NCBI GenBank assembly: GCA_963675135.1
Contig: OY776124.1
Coordinates: 12,910,677-12,974,676, forward strand
Length of the DNA stretch: 64,000 nucleotides
Source: Galeopsis tetrahit
Taxonomy: Eukaryota > Streptophyta > Magnoliopsida > Lamiales > Lamiaceae
Direction of reading: 5' to 3'
Below, piece after piece: positions 1 to 10,449 of the stretch (its first letter is position 1; every line of letters begins with the position of its first letter). A model generated the notes under the pieces. It searched no databases. It was not told where the DNA came from and saw only the letters and a list, made by a program, of their open reading frames with translations. The position numbers were made by a program, and so were the translations under genes.

Positions 1-798
1 AACTAGTCCGCGAACAAAACGCTGAGGGCATTTGTTGGCATAGTGCTCGCCGCGGCAGATTTGACAGCGGGGGACGTAGGCTTTACGCCCTCCGCGACCA
101 CCAGATAAATCGGGGCGACCACCACGAAGAGGCCCAAAAGGGCGACCACCAGTATGATCGCGTGGATTCGGGCGAGCAAAGAACGCGGCTGGAGCAGGCT
201 CAACTGGATTAGGCTTATTCATGATCTCAAAGGCAATAACCTGATGCAGTAAGTCACGGAAAGCTGTGACAGGCGAGAGGGCCATTCTGGTGTCGGCAAA
301 TCCGCTGAATTTGGGACCAAGGCCCCGTAGAAACCAGTGCGACATGTCAGATTTGTCGACTGGCTTACCAATAGCGGCCAGTTGGTCGCATAACCCTTTA
401 AAACGCCGACCATAATCGGCAACAGGAAGGGAATCACGCTTGAGGAGAAGGAGCTCCTCACGAAGCTGAGTGATGCGGGACTGGGAGGAGTGGCTGAAGG
501 CATCCTCCAGGGCAAGCCAAGTGTCGCGGGCCGTGTCACATTGAACGACCTCGGCCAGAGTTTCTTCAGTGAGAGAGGAGAGAAGAAGGGCAAGGACTTT
601 CTGATCCTTCGTTTTCCAGGCAACGAAGGTCGTGTGAGTGTCGGCAGGGGGGGCGGATGAACCATCCACAAGGCCATAGAGATCGGCACAAGTGAGCATC
701 GGGACAACCTGCTTCTTCCATAGGAGATAATTGGAAGAAGAGAGTTTCACGGTTACCATATGAATAAGGACATTCATAGGGATAGAAGAGTCTGCCAT
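1..798 (-). CDS. Copia retrotransposon gag (5' part, runs off the window)
   Basis: I translated this frame by hand from an ATG at 798. It stays open for 266 codons to the window edge. The product is a retrotransposon capsid (UBN2-type gag). It has the SSNYLLWK motif near residues 20-27 that opens Copia gag, a helical middle region, and an RNA-binding zinc knuckle (CQIC-RGE-H-YANK-C, a CX2CX3HX4C form) near residues 247-259, preceded by a Gly/Arg-rich stretch. The protease, integrase and RT parts would lie left of position 1. An LTR fragment and a primer-binding site lie just upstream on the minus strand, so this is the 5' end of an element. The N-terminus and the short LTR resemble the Ale/Retrofit lineage; that lineage call is inference. 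Confidence 0.85.
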   Translation of the reverse strand, partial: MADSSIPMNVLIHMVTVKLSSSNYLLWKKQVVPMLTCADLYGLVDGSSAPPADTHTTFVAWKTKDQKVLALLLSSLTEETLAEVVQCDTARDTWLALEDAFSHSSQSRITQLREELLLLKRDSLPVADYGRRFKGLCDQLAAIGKPVDKSDMSHWFLRGLGPKFSGFADTRMALSPVTAFRDLLHQVIAFEIMNKPNPVEPAPAAFFARPNPRDHTGGRPFGPLRGGRPDLSGGRGGRKAYVPRCQICRGEHYANKCPQRFVRGLV

Positions 799-920
799 TG
801 ATGGGAGATGGGCGAGGGGGACAAGCTCGACGATTGGGGAAGTGGCGGCGGCAGAGTGGCGGCGGCGGCGGTAGAGAGGGAGAAAGAAATTAGGGTTAAG
901 GTTTTAGGATCGTGTTTAGG

Positions 921-929
921 CTGATACCA
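921..929 (-). other. Primer-binding site of the left Copia element
   Basis: Read on the minus strand this is TGGTATCAG, the complement of the 3' end of initiator tRNA-Met that Copia elements use to prime minus-strand DNA. It lies directly inside the LTR end near 930 and about 120 bp upstream of the gag ATG. Confidence 0.75.
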
Positions 930-1004
930 TGTGAACAATGAGATATGATCACCGTATTGGTGAGTGGGGAATGACTTGTATTTATAGGAGTAATTACATT
1001 GTAA

Positions 1005-4000
1005 AGATGGTTCAAGGAAGGCAATGTTAATTCAAGACTATTCCATAGAGTCATAAATAGCAGACGAAAGAAAAATGAACTACAAGGAATATAAATCAAT
1101 GGCAGGTGGTGTGATGATGTACACGAGGTGAAAAAAGAAGTTAATATGTTTTTCTGCAACCATTTCAGGTCTGAGAAAATAGTCCGCCCAACCCTGGGCA
1201 ACAGACTGATCTTCAAACAGATTGAAGAGTGTGATAATGAGGTACTGACTGCGCGGTTCATGGAAGAAGAGATCAAATCAGCAATATGGGACTGTGAAAG
1301 TTCTAAAAGTCCTGGCCCCGATGGCTTTACGTTCGGATTCTTCAAGGACAGTTGGGAGCAAATAAAGGGAGAAATTATAAGAATGGTAGAGGAGTTCCAC
1401 AGATATGGGAAACTAGTGAAAGGGTTAAATCCATCTTTCATCGTCTTGATACCGAAAAAGGAAGGGGCATGCAAGCTTGATGAATTTCGGCCGATATCAT
1501 TGATTGGAAGTTTATACAAAATAATCTCGAAATTGCTAGCAAAAAGACTTGCAAAGGTCCTTGGTAGAGTAATTTCGGAGAACCAATCAGCCTTCATTGA
1601 AGGGAGACAGATCATTGATGGGATATTGGTGGCCCACGAAGCGATAGATGAAGCGAAGAAAAAAAGAAAGACAAGGGTCCTGTTCAAAGTAGACTTCGCC
1701 AAGGCATACGATTCGGTGGAATGGTCATTCTTGGATGACATGATGAAGGCGATGAATTTCTCTCAAAAGTGGAGGACCTGGATAATGGAGTGTGTATCAT
1801 CTGCAAGTGCTTCAGTGTTAGTAAACAGGAGTGCATCCGGAGAGTTCAAATTGGAAAGAGGCTTGAGACAGGGAGATCCTCTCTCTCCGTTCCTTTTCCT
1901 GATTGTAGCAGAGGGGTTAAATGCAATCAGTGACGGAGCCAGAAATTTTAGATTGGGGGGCCCGATTTACATTACTATAAAAATAATATAATATTATATC
2001 TAATTTATTATAAATTTTAAAATATATATCTCATTTCATTAATTTAAATTTAACGATTTTTGTTATGTTTCGAAGAAAATTAATTTTGATTGTTCCGACT
2101 CACAATAGGTGAAACAATGTTACAATTTAATGTGCAATCCCGGTGAGATATTAGTCATTATTAGAAAAATGTATAATTTAAAATATATTTTCTTAGTGGG
2201 TCAAATAAATGATGAGTATTTTCGTGATTTAGTGAAGTATAAAAGAAATTTATTGAGGTGTTAAAAAGTATTTAGTGAGATGTAGGGAAGAATGTGGATT
2301 AAAATGAGTCACAATTTTAAAATAAAATGATGTAATGAAAGTATTAATTTTGTAGATTATTTACATATTATGAGTGTACAAATAATTTTGAAACGTCTCA
2401 AATAAATAAAAAAAATATACAAATAACTATAAAACGAAAAAATATATTAAAAAAAAAAAATTGGTGGGGGGCCCATTGCCCCCGCTGGGCCCTATATGGC
2501 TCCGTCCTTGAATGCAATGATAAAGAGAGTCGCAGAACTTGGCGAAATGGAACCTGCTGCCATTGGACCAAAGAAAGTCAAGGTACCAATTTACAGTATG
2601 CTGATGATACCTTATTTCTTTGTAATGGAAGATGGGAGGATGTAGTGGCCATAAAATATACACTCAGATTGTTCGAATGCGCATCAGGCCTTAAAGTCAA
2701 CTTCGACAAATGCAGTCTCGTGGGGATCCACATGAGAAACGAAAGAGTAGAGGAAATGGCAGAGTATTTGGGGTGCAGCGTGGGGAAAACACCGATGGCA
2801 TTTTTGGGAATTAATATCGGTGCCAATCACCATAAAAAAGCAATGTGGAAGGAGCTGATTCAGAAAATACGCGGTAAATTGGAAAAATGGGGTAATCGTC
2901 AAATCTCGATGGGTGGGAGAGTCACTCTAGTTCAAGCGGTCTTATCCGCGGTGCCAACCTATTACTTGTCCTTCTTCGATATTCCTAAATGTGTGCTAAA
3001 AGAAATTACCAAAATCCAAAGGGAGTTTCTATGGGGGGAAAACGAGAATAACAAAAAAATCTCATGGGTGAGTTGGGAGGATATATGCGAAGAGAGGGGA
3101 AGAGGGGGGCTGGGAATTAGAGAGCTACAAAATTTTAATAAAGCTCTATTGGGAAAATGGGTGTGGAGACTGTTAAGTGAGGAAGAAAGTTTGTGGATAA
3201 AAGTATTGAAATCTAAGTATGGTGGACTGGGTAGGGAGGGCGAGAACTATAGAAGAAGGGGGGTAGCAGGAGGGGGGAATCAACCTGGTGGAGGGAGCTA
3301 ATTAAATTGTACGAGGGAGTTGATGGGGAGGGAATTAAATATGAGATAAGGAAGGTGGTGGGTAGTGGTGAAAAAACATTATTTTGGAAGGATAGTTGGA
3401 TAGGGGAGGGTGTATGCTTGAAAGATAAATTTCCTGATCTTTTTAATAGCAGCAATCAAAAAGAGTGCTTAATATGTGAGATGGGGAGGTGGGGTACAGT
3501 AGGGTGGGAATGGGATTGGAAATGGAGGAGTGAATTAAATACACAGGAACTAATATCTTTTGAACAATTACTAAACAATATTGGCAGGATCAAATTAAGA
3601 GAAGGATGGGAAGACATATGGAGCTGGGAAGCGGCACCTAACGGGCTATATGAAACGAGAAAGGCGTATAAAAAATTGCAGCAGAGGAGACGAACGAGCA
3701 CACCAGCAGAAACAGAGGGAGAGGAGTTCGCAAACTTGTGGGACAGTCTGGCACCAAGAAGGACGCAAACAATCGTGTGGAAGGCTCTAAAGAGGAGACT
3801 TGCAACGAACGACAACCTTAAGAAGAGAGGAATAACAATCTCAATGGAGGAATCAATGTGCAAAATGTGTGGATAGGTGGAGGAAAGCAATAATCATCTC
3901 CTATTGGATTGCAAGTTTGCAAGATCCATATGGTGGGAATGTTGGAAATGGTTCAAGGTTAGTATGGTTGCTCACAATAATATTGCAATTCATTTCTTAC

Positions 4001-4224
4001 AAAACAGTGAAATCCTTGGAAGAAAGAGAAAGAATAAGAAAATTGCAGCAAGCTTGTGGGTAGCAATAATTTGGGAAATTTGGAGGAGCAGAAATGCTAA
4101 ACATTTTTCAGGAGAAGAACCGCAGATGAAAAAATCAGTAGAGAACATCAAAATAAATCTGTGGTCACAAAATTCGTCAATTTCGGCATGGTGTTGTGAT
4201 CCTTATATTTGCATAGATAGATGA
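1005..4224 (+). pseudogene. LINE reverse transcriptase ORF2 (broken)
   Basis: This is the ORF2 remnant of a plant L1. RT motifs are clear: SPGPDGFTFGFFK near 1309-1350, KVDFAKAYDSVEW near 1687-1725, GLRQGDPLSPFLF near 1861-1900, and the catalytic YADD near 2596-2607. A zinc-finger RVT region follows, with a CKMCG motif near 3859-3873. Lesions are: an in-frame TAA near 1095, disruption by a 583-bp hAT-type element at 1928-2510, a 1-bp frameshift shortly before YADD (about 2583), a frameshift between about 3250 and 3290, and a TAG at 3874-3876 just after CKMCG. It cannot encode an active protein. Confidence 0.9.
1928..2510. mobile_element. Small non-autonomous hAT-type element inside the LINE
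   Basis: A 583-bp AT-rich element with ends CAGTGACGGAGCCA (left) and, reverse complemented, CAAGGACGGAGCCA (right). An 8-bp target duplication, AATGCAAT, flanks it at 1920-1927 and 2511-2518. Removing the element and one duplication restores the LINE reading frame across the site, which confirms the boundaries. No coding potential is visible. Two relatives with the same type of end lie at 61086 and 63289. Confidence 0.85.
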
Positions 4225-4415
4225 CAACGGATAGGTGATGTGCATGAACGGAGAGAAAATTATGTAAATTGTTATTGTAAGACTGTACGGGTTGAGTACC
4301 CCTTGTACTCGTGAGCAATACAAAATTTACCGATTCAAAAAAAAAAAAAAACATTGTAACCAAATTACATAAATTTAGGAAAAGATAAATACAAAAAATA
4401 ACTACAACAATAACA

Positions 4416-4589
4416 ATATATGTGTTATATACCAAGAATGTTTGACTATTCCTTAATAATTATGAATATATCATTTTAATTTAAAATAAATAGAGTAAAA
4501 TATCTAATTATAAAAAAAGAAAAAAAAATATATATACGCACTGCATCGACCGATCGACTCATTCTAGTGTGTGGCCCATTGGGGGTGCA
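4416..4589. other. AT-rich spacer and start of duplicated segment A
   Basis: There is no gene here. The first part is A/T-rich without recognisable structure. From about 4532 the sequence matches 48937-48960 and 51964-51990, so this is the left edge of the duplicated backbone. The final 8 bases (GGGGTGCA, 4582-4589) are the left target duplication of the hAT element. Confidence 0.6.
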
Positions 4590-4760
4590 TAGTGCTGTTA
4601 CACGAACCGAGCCGCTCGTGAGCTCGGCTCGGCTCGGCTCGAGCTCGGCTCGCTCGTATCAGTTAATGAGCCGAGCTCGAGCTGTGTAAAAGCTCGATTA
4701 CTAAACGAGCCGAGCTCGGCTCGGCTCGCGAGTTACCCGTTAGGCTCGAGCTCGTAGGGG
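4590..4760. repeat. Left subterminal GAGCTCGGCTCG repeats of the hAT
   Basis: The terminal 170 bp are filled with short CGAGCTCGAGC/GCTCGGCTCG repeats in both orientations. A matching cluster fills about 8405-8610 at the other end. Clustered subterminal motifs of this sort are where hAT transposases normally bind. The binding role is inferred from the family. Confidence 0.75.
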
Positions 4761-4890
4761 TGTTTTGGTAAATTCCTAATATTAGGGTTTAGATACCCAT
4801 ACGCCATACCCTACCCATACGCCATTCCTAAATCTCCCCAGTCCCCACAATCTAATTCAGGGCGAATCAGCGAATCGGCGACTCAGCACT

Positions 4891-4985
4891 ATCGGCGAGA
4901 CCACCCCCACCGCCACCGGCGAATCGGCGAGACCACCCCCACCGCCACCGGCGAATCGGCGAGACCACCCCCACCGCCACCGACT
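4891..4985. repeat. 32-bp minisatellite in the hAT 5' leader
   Basis: Three near-identical 32-bp units, each starting ATCGGCGAGACCACC, at 4891, 4923 and 4955. They lie in the transcribed leader region upstream of the transposase ATG. Between here and 5881 I see no gene, but a 5'-UTR intron is likely: a donor-like GTAAGT near 5270 and an acceptor-like AAATAG just before the ATG at 5882. Confidence 0.6.
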
Positions 4986-5881
4986 CGGCGAATCGGCGAA
5001 TCGCACGAACGCCACCATCTCAGTTCTCAGGCCGTCGCACCTCACTCGCACGAACCCCACTTCTCAGTTCGTGGCCATCGCACGAAATTCCCCTTCGTCG
5101 CTCGCACAGCGGCCGTTGCACGAACACTCCCAGTCCGGCCGTCGCACGGACTCCCCCACCGGTCGTCGCACAAACACTCGATTCTCACATTTCCACCCGA
5201 ATCCATCAGCCGTCGAATCCCTACTTCAATTGCTTGAAGTGTAGCTGTGTAGGGGTGAATTACATCATTGTAAGTTTTTTTTCTCTCCCTGAATTTGTTG
5301 TTTCTTCTGCCATGTTTGTGTTGATAGTTGTATAGTTGTTGTTGTTACTTCTGTTATGATAATGTGGCTGATTTAATTGAAGAACAGAGCACCGGCCACC
5401 GACTGATGAGAATAACAATGGTAGACTTTAGGTTGTAGGCTGTAGCTGTTAGCCTGTTACTTTACTTTAACAGTTAATTTAATTTAGATAACAACTAATT
5501 ACTTTAATGGTAGATTAGGTAACAACTAACAAGTTAATTTAATTTAAGACTTAAGAGTAACAGCATGTTGTTGTTGTAGAATGTAGTTGTTACTGTTGCT
5601 TGTTACTAATTTAATTTAAGACTTAGCCGAGCAGTTCGAAATTTAATGTGATGTTAATTTAATGATTCAATTAATATCTTAGTTGTTTGTTACTAATTTA
5701 ATTTAAGGTGATAGTTGTATGTTTCCTTATTGTTATAGGTTGTAGCTGTTAGCCTGTTCCTTATTGTTTGTTACTATAAAAGTTGTTTGTAGGCTATAGC
5801 TGTTAGCCTGTTCCTTATGGTTTGTTACTATAAAAGTTAATACTCTACTGCTTGTTACTAATTTTATGAAATTTAAATAGG

Positions 5882-8154
5882 ATGCATTCAAACCAAGGTT
5901 CGTGCTCAAGTGTTGCAATGGATCAAATCAATGAAAATGCTGTTCAAGAGTTTGAAATTGAAGAAAATGTGGATGAAATGAGTGAGGAAGAGTTGCGAGC
6001 AACTGAAGATCAACCCAATGAAGTAGAAGAAGAAAAAGAAGTGGATGAAGCAGAACCATTTGTGCCAAAGAAACGGAAAAAAACATCAATAGTATGGGAC
6101 AATATGAAGATTGTCAAGTTGAAGAATGGAATAGAAAAAGTGCAATGCAATCATTGCAAGGCGTATTTTTCTAAGAGCACAAGTGGAGCTACATCTCATC
6201 ACAAGCGCCACTTGGGAGCATGTCTACAAAGAAAGCTAGCCTCTGGGGATCAATCAGCGAAACAACAGATGTTGTCCTTTACAGAAGAGCAAACCAATGG
6301 TATCACTTCTATTGCCAACTTTAAGTACGACCATCTCAAGGTACGAGAGCTTGCTTCTCATATGGTTCTTGTTCATGAATATCCATTTTCTATGATGGAT
6401 CATGTTGTTTTTAATAAGTTCATGAAAGCTGCAACACCATATTACAAAAAAATTACCCGCCAACAAGTTAGAGATGATTGTTATACTACCTACCAAATAG
6501 AAAAGAAAAAGCTGAAATTTGTGTTGAAGGGTGTTAGTAGGGTTAGTATAACTACTGATTTGTGGAAATCTGGTCAAAAACTTCAGTATATGGTTGTGAC
6601 GGGTCATTTTGTGGATGCTGATTGGGTATTGCAAAAACGTGTATTGAACTTTTGCAACGTTCCTCCTCCCCATACGGGAATCATTATTGCTGATGCTTTG
6701 AGTAAATGTTTTATTGAGTGGGGAATTGAGGATAAGATTGCTAGCATAACTGTAGACAATGCTAGTTATAATGATGTTTGCATTAGGAGACTTAAAACAG
6801 ATTTTGCTTTAAGAAAAAAACTAAGTCTTGGGGGAAAGATTTTTCATGTGAGGTGTTGTGCACATATACTTAATCTTTTAGTGCAAGATGGTCTCAAAAA
6901 CCTTCATGGGGTGATTGATGTTGTTAGAGATGGGGTTAAGTACTTGAACAATTCGGAGTCTCGTCTTATTCAATTTGCAAAAATTGCAAAACAGCTACAG
7001 TTACCTTCTAGGAAATTGATTCTAGATTGTCCAACTAGGTGGAATAGCACATATCTCATGTTGGCTTCAACTTTAGAATTCAAGGCTGTTTTTTCAAGAT
7101 ATGGTGATATTGACCCTGGGTTTACTTATATTCCAAGCGAAGAAGATTGGTTGAAAGTGGAGGAAGTGTGCAAATTCTTAGGCATATTTCATGAAATTAC
7201 TAACATGATTTCTGGATCTGATTATCCAACTTCCAACATTTTTCTTGTGGAGCTTTATAGGGTTAAAGAACTTTTAAATGAAAAGGTTGTTGATACTTGT
7301 ACCAATATCAGGGAAATGGCAATGGCCATGTCGAATAAATTTGATAAGTATTGGGGAGAAAGTAATGTGTTGTTGACAATAGCTGCTATTCTTGATCCAA
7401 GGTATAAGATGACACTTGTTGATCATGCTTTTCCGATTATATATGGTGAGGTAGAAGCTACGGCTAAAATTCTTGAAATCAAAATGTTCATTTATGAGTT
7501 GTACAATGAATATGTTGATGCTTATATCTCGTCTCATGCCGAAGATCCAAAAAAACAGCAGCTAAGTCGACATGATAGGAACTTGTTAAGCAGCCGGGAA
7601 GCCATTAAGAAACTTGGAATTAATGTTCTAACGGGTAAGGAAAAGTTTCTGATGCGTGTTAATGAAATTGATAAGACTCCACCGGAAAAATTGGATTTGG
7701 ATGTTTATTTAGAAGAAAATAGGTATTGTTGTGATGATGTCTCTTCAAATCTCGATGTTTTGGCTTGGTGGAAATCAGAAAGGTTGAAGTTTCCGATATT
7801 GTCAAGGATGGCGAGTGACATTCTTTCTATTCCAGTTACAAGTGTGGCCTCCGAATCAACGTTTAGTGCAGGTGGTAGAATAGTCGATGATAGACGAGCT
7901 TCTATGACAGTTGAGACGGTGCAAGTGCTACTTTGTGGTAATGATTGGATTCGTAATCTTCATGGTGTAAAGACTAGGCCTCGTGTAAGTGAAATAAACA
8001 ATGGCTTTCTCATTATTTTTTTTGGTAAATTTCATATATCTTATTTATAGTTTAGTATATAATGGCTTTCTCATTGTTTTTTTTATAGGAATCATGGGAT
8101 GCTGAATCATCTACATCTACATATCAAGAAGTTGAACTTCCTGATCAAGATTGA
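5882..8154 (+). CDS. hAT transposase, zinc-finger BED type (ZBED/RICESLEEPER-like)
   Basis: Two exons, 5882-7984 and 8089-8154, give 722 residues. The donor CGT|GTAAGT and acceptor TTTATAG|GAA are in phase 0. The unspliced frame runs only to 8050. An acidic N-terminus is followed by a BED zinc finger near residues 65-115 (CNHC ... HHKRH). The RNase-H-like catalytic region starts with TTDLWKS near residue 222, the first catalytic Asp, and the second is likely in TVDNAS near 295. CPTRWNST follows near 385. The hAT C-terminal dimerisation domain lies near 630-695 (LAWWK, PVTSVASESTFS). No stops or frameshifts are seen. It would cut and join the element's ends in the nucleus. The intron holds two near-copies of AATGGCTTTCTCATT and a second acceptor-like TTTATAG at 8050. 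Confidence 0.92.
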
Positions 8155-8404
8155 AGAAGATTAGATTGAAGAATTGAAGTAGGAATTAATGAGATATTGC
8201 TCAATATTTTGTTTGTAATCATTGAGTTTTTTTTGAATATTTTAGTTGTTTTGAATAATTATGTAGTTAAACTTCTGCTACTGCTAGTATATTTTTATGA
8301 ATTAAGATGGTATGCATAAACTTACTGCAGGTATCAGTGGTATGTTTTATGCTAATTGTAAGAATTTTACTATAATTTAATTATGTGCTAATTGTAATAA
8401 ACAG

Positions 8405-8614
8405 GAATTCGAACTCGAGCTCGAGCTTTATCGAGCTCAAATGATTTTTTTAACCGAGCCGAGCTCGAGCTTAAATAAAAAAAAACCGAGCCGAGCCGAG
8501 CCCCATTTCAAGTTCGGTGACCTTATCGAGCGAGCTCGAGCCGAGCTCGAAACGTAATCGAGCCGAGCTCGAGCCTCAGGTATTCGGGCTCGCTCGGCTC
8601 GTGTAACAGCACTA
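8405..8614. repeat. Right subterminal repeats of the hAT
   Basis: A dense run of GAGCTCGAGC and CGAGCCGAGC motifs in both orientations ending at the right TIR. It mirrors the cluster at 4590-4760. The stretch 8155-8404 is the AT-rich 3' UTR and 3' flank of the transposase, with no further gene. Confidence 0.75.
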
Positions 8615-8622
8615 GGGGTGCA

Positions 8623-9160
8623 TGTGCATGTTTCTCTTGGGTTAGGCTTTAACTTGGGCCCAACCCGATTGTTATTGGACCTCGAAATATGTGGCTCAAT
8701 CTTGCTTGGAAAGAACTTTTATAATATTTTTAAAAATTTTTAAAGTGATACACAAGAAAGACATTTTGATAATTTTATATTTTCTTCCATACAAATTAAA
8801 TATTTTTTTAAAGAAGAAGTGTGATCGTCCATGATAAAGTTAAATGACTTGACAACTTTTAATTGAACGTTTATTGTAAAATAGGACGAACCCGTGGCTC
8901 ATTTGACGACTCAGTACATGGATGTCACGAGTCTATTGGCATGGAATCTTTTCTACGTAAGCTGGTTGTACAAAGTTTGTTTGTTCATACAGGCAGTGTG
9001 ATTTGGGGATATTTTGTTTGCTCAACAAGGTAGCCAGAGCCAGCCAGTTTTTCATTAAAAAGGCATGATAGTCTTCAACTGCAGAAAAGTAGTGCGGATA
9101 ACTAGTCAGAATTGTGCCTGCCATCTAATTCGTGACGCATGGCGATATTACTCTACCACT
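8623..9160. other. Backbone copy A, no clear gene
   Basis: From 8623 to about 8893 the sequence aligns with copy B at 51990-52258. From about 8894 to 9388 copy B has nothing, so one copy lost, or the other gained, about 500 bp. A 63-codon minus-strand frame at 8933-9124 shows no family features that I recognise. Confidence 0.5.
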
Positions 9161-9161
9161 C

Positions 9162-9168
9162 TATAAAT
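9162..9168 (+). promoter_or_regulatory. Putative TATA box of a short gene
   Basis: TATAAAT in a CTCTATAAATGGAGG context lies 64 bp upstream of the first A of the ATG at 9232, a normal plant spacing for TATA, transcription start and short leader. This promoter is absent from copy B. Confidence 0.5.
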
Positions 9169-9231
9169 GGAGGCTCGATAAGTGTCTTCACTTCATCAAA
9201 TTAAAATAAAAGAAATTCAGTACTAGCACGT

Positions 9232-9399
9232 ATGGCTATGGATGCTGCTGCAAACAGGCTTTCTGCAATTGCTGCCGAAATGGGGCAACTAAAAAATATA
9301 ATAATAGAGCACCGTCGAGTGCTAAACTTCCTTTTGAGAAGTGTTAGAACAACAATAGATCCTGCAAGGAAAGAAGCGCGCGCCAACCTCATGATATAA
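9232..9399 (+). CDS. Short 55-residue ORF of unknown function
   Basis: An ATG (with a second in-frame ATG two codons later) opens a 55-residue frame ending in TAA at 9399. The predicted protein is basic and amphipathic: MAMDAAANRLSAIAAEM at the start, then a helical stretch (LKNIIIEHRRVLNFLLRSV) and a charged tail. No domain, signal peptide or membrane segment is evident, and I do not recognise it. A good TATA box precedes it. In copy B only the last five codons are left: the backbone jumps from GACGAACCC to AACCTCATG, removing promoter and start. It may be a real small gene, a fragment of a longer one, or chance. Confidence 0.35.
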   Translation: MAMDAAANRLSAIAAEMGQLKNIIIEHRRVLNFLLRSVRTTIDPARKEARANLMI

Positions 9400-10449
9400 A
9401 AGCCTATATTTTTAAGAGTATAGCTTAAAGCAAAAAAAGAAAAAATTATTATCAAATTAAAAAATAATAAATCTAATTTGAAACGTTAATTATTTGCGTA
9501 TGATAAATCTAAAAGGGATGGAAAGACCGAAAGATTACTTCGTTCATTTTATGATTGAATGCTAGTTAAATCAACTATTTAATGTTTTATTTACTTTTTC
9601 TCGTCGTGAAGAACTTTTATGATTGATCACATTTGAACAATATTTTTGTACTTTTAGATTCTGTCATTGATCATTTGATTGCACATGAATTTTTTAGCCC
9701 GTTTTTATTTTTATTATACCCTTCTTTTTATAGATCCAGTTTTGTTATACTTAATCTGCAGAACTTTGTTTTACTTATACTTTGTCGTCTCAACCGAAAT
9801 ACTACCGGAAATGATGAAAAGTAAAATGAAATATCTTAAAATTGTAATCGTACAAGTTTTGATAGTTGATCAAACGATTTAAAAAATATAGATTTTGATT
9901 TCCGTAAAGTATTTCGGATTATAATCTTGAATATTGTGAGTTGATTAAAAAATTTGGTCAGGTTTTTAAAAATTATTATTATTATTTTGTATGAATTGAA
10001 AAATAGTTTATATAATAAAATAATTTTGTAATTGTTCTTTTAATTTATTATTTTTCATGACAAATACATGATTTTAATGGTATAAATTAGACCGACATCT
10101 GTCCAAAATAAATAAATTAGACAAGATTAATATCATTGATAATAGAGTAGTAAGTCAAAGTCTCAACTCAACAAATGTTAGAGACTGTGCAAAAACAATT
10201 GTAAGAGACTGTACAGGGTTTTTGTCCAGCATAAACTCAACAATAGAGACAGCGTTGGTTGCAGAGTAGGGTTTTGTCCGGTAAAATTCATGGCACAAAC
10301 TTTCATAAGCTCAACAACAACAATAGAGACAGCTGGATGTAGGGTTTTGTAAATTAATCATATAATAATAATTTACCATTTAATTTTATTGAAAATTTAT
10401 TTTAGTAAACTATTTTCTTTAAATTCCTAAAAAATATGTTAATTGATAA
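9400..10449. other. Backbone copy A, no gene
   Basis: AT-rich DNA without convincing coding capacity. It matches copy B at 52260-52529, 53187-53660 and 56720-57950. The part at 9755-9965 is present more than once in copy B. The last five bases (GATAA) are the target duplication of the Tat element. Confidence 0.6.

Larger units (their letters stand above)
1005..4350 (+). mobile_element. 5'-truncated L1-type LINE inserted in the Copia LTR
   Basis: A non-LTR retrotransposon copy with its endonuclease region missing. It starts just before the RT domain and ends with a run of about 14 A's at 4337-4350. A 9-bp target duplication, ACATTGTAA, flanks it at 996-1004 and 4351-4359. 5' truncation, a poly-A tail and a short duplication are the signature of target-primed reverse transcription. 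It is opposite in orientation to the Copia element and splits that element's LTR, so it is younger than that Copia insertion. A hAT-type element at 1928-2510 sits inside it. Confidence 0.9.
930..4415 (-). repeat. 5' LTR of the left Copia element, split in two by a LINE
   Basis: The LTR runs from about 930 to 1004 and resumes after the LINE at 4351 to roughly 4409-4430. A TATA-like CTATAAATA on the minus strand lies near 980-988. Rejoined, the LTR would be only about 130-150 bp, which fits short-LTR Copia lineages. The outer end is uncertain because the partner LTR and the target duplication lie outside the window. Several CA dinucleotides between 4408 and 4415 could be the terminus. Confidence 0.6.
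4590..8614 (+). mobile_element. Apparently autonomous hAT transposon (Ac-like)
   Basis: A 4025-bp element bounded by terminal inverted repeats TAGTGCTGTTACACGA(A/G)CC, with one mismatch over about 23 bp, and a perfect 8-bp target duplication GGGGTGCA (4582-4589 and 8615-8622). It carries one intact two-exon transposase gene. Copy B has the unoccupied site near 51985 (CATTGTGGTGCATGTGC), which independently confirms the ends. The 8-bp duplication and the BED/hAT-C transposase are diagnostic of hAT. Confidence 0.95.

Noticed and set aside
219..707. 162-codon minus-strand ORF
   Set aside because: A shadow of the Copia gag frame that runs from 798 to 1 in a different phase; only the gag frame shows conserved motifs.
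896..1741. 281-codon minus-strand ORF
   Set aside because: Antisense to the LINE RT and crosses the LTR/LINE junction, so it cannot be an old gene; no motif.
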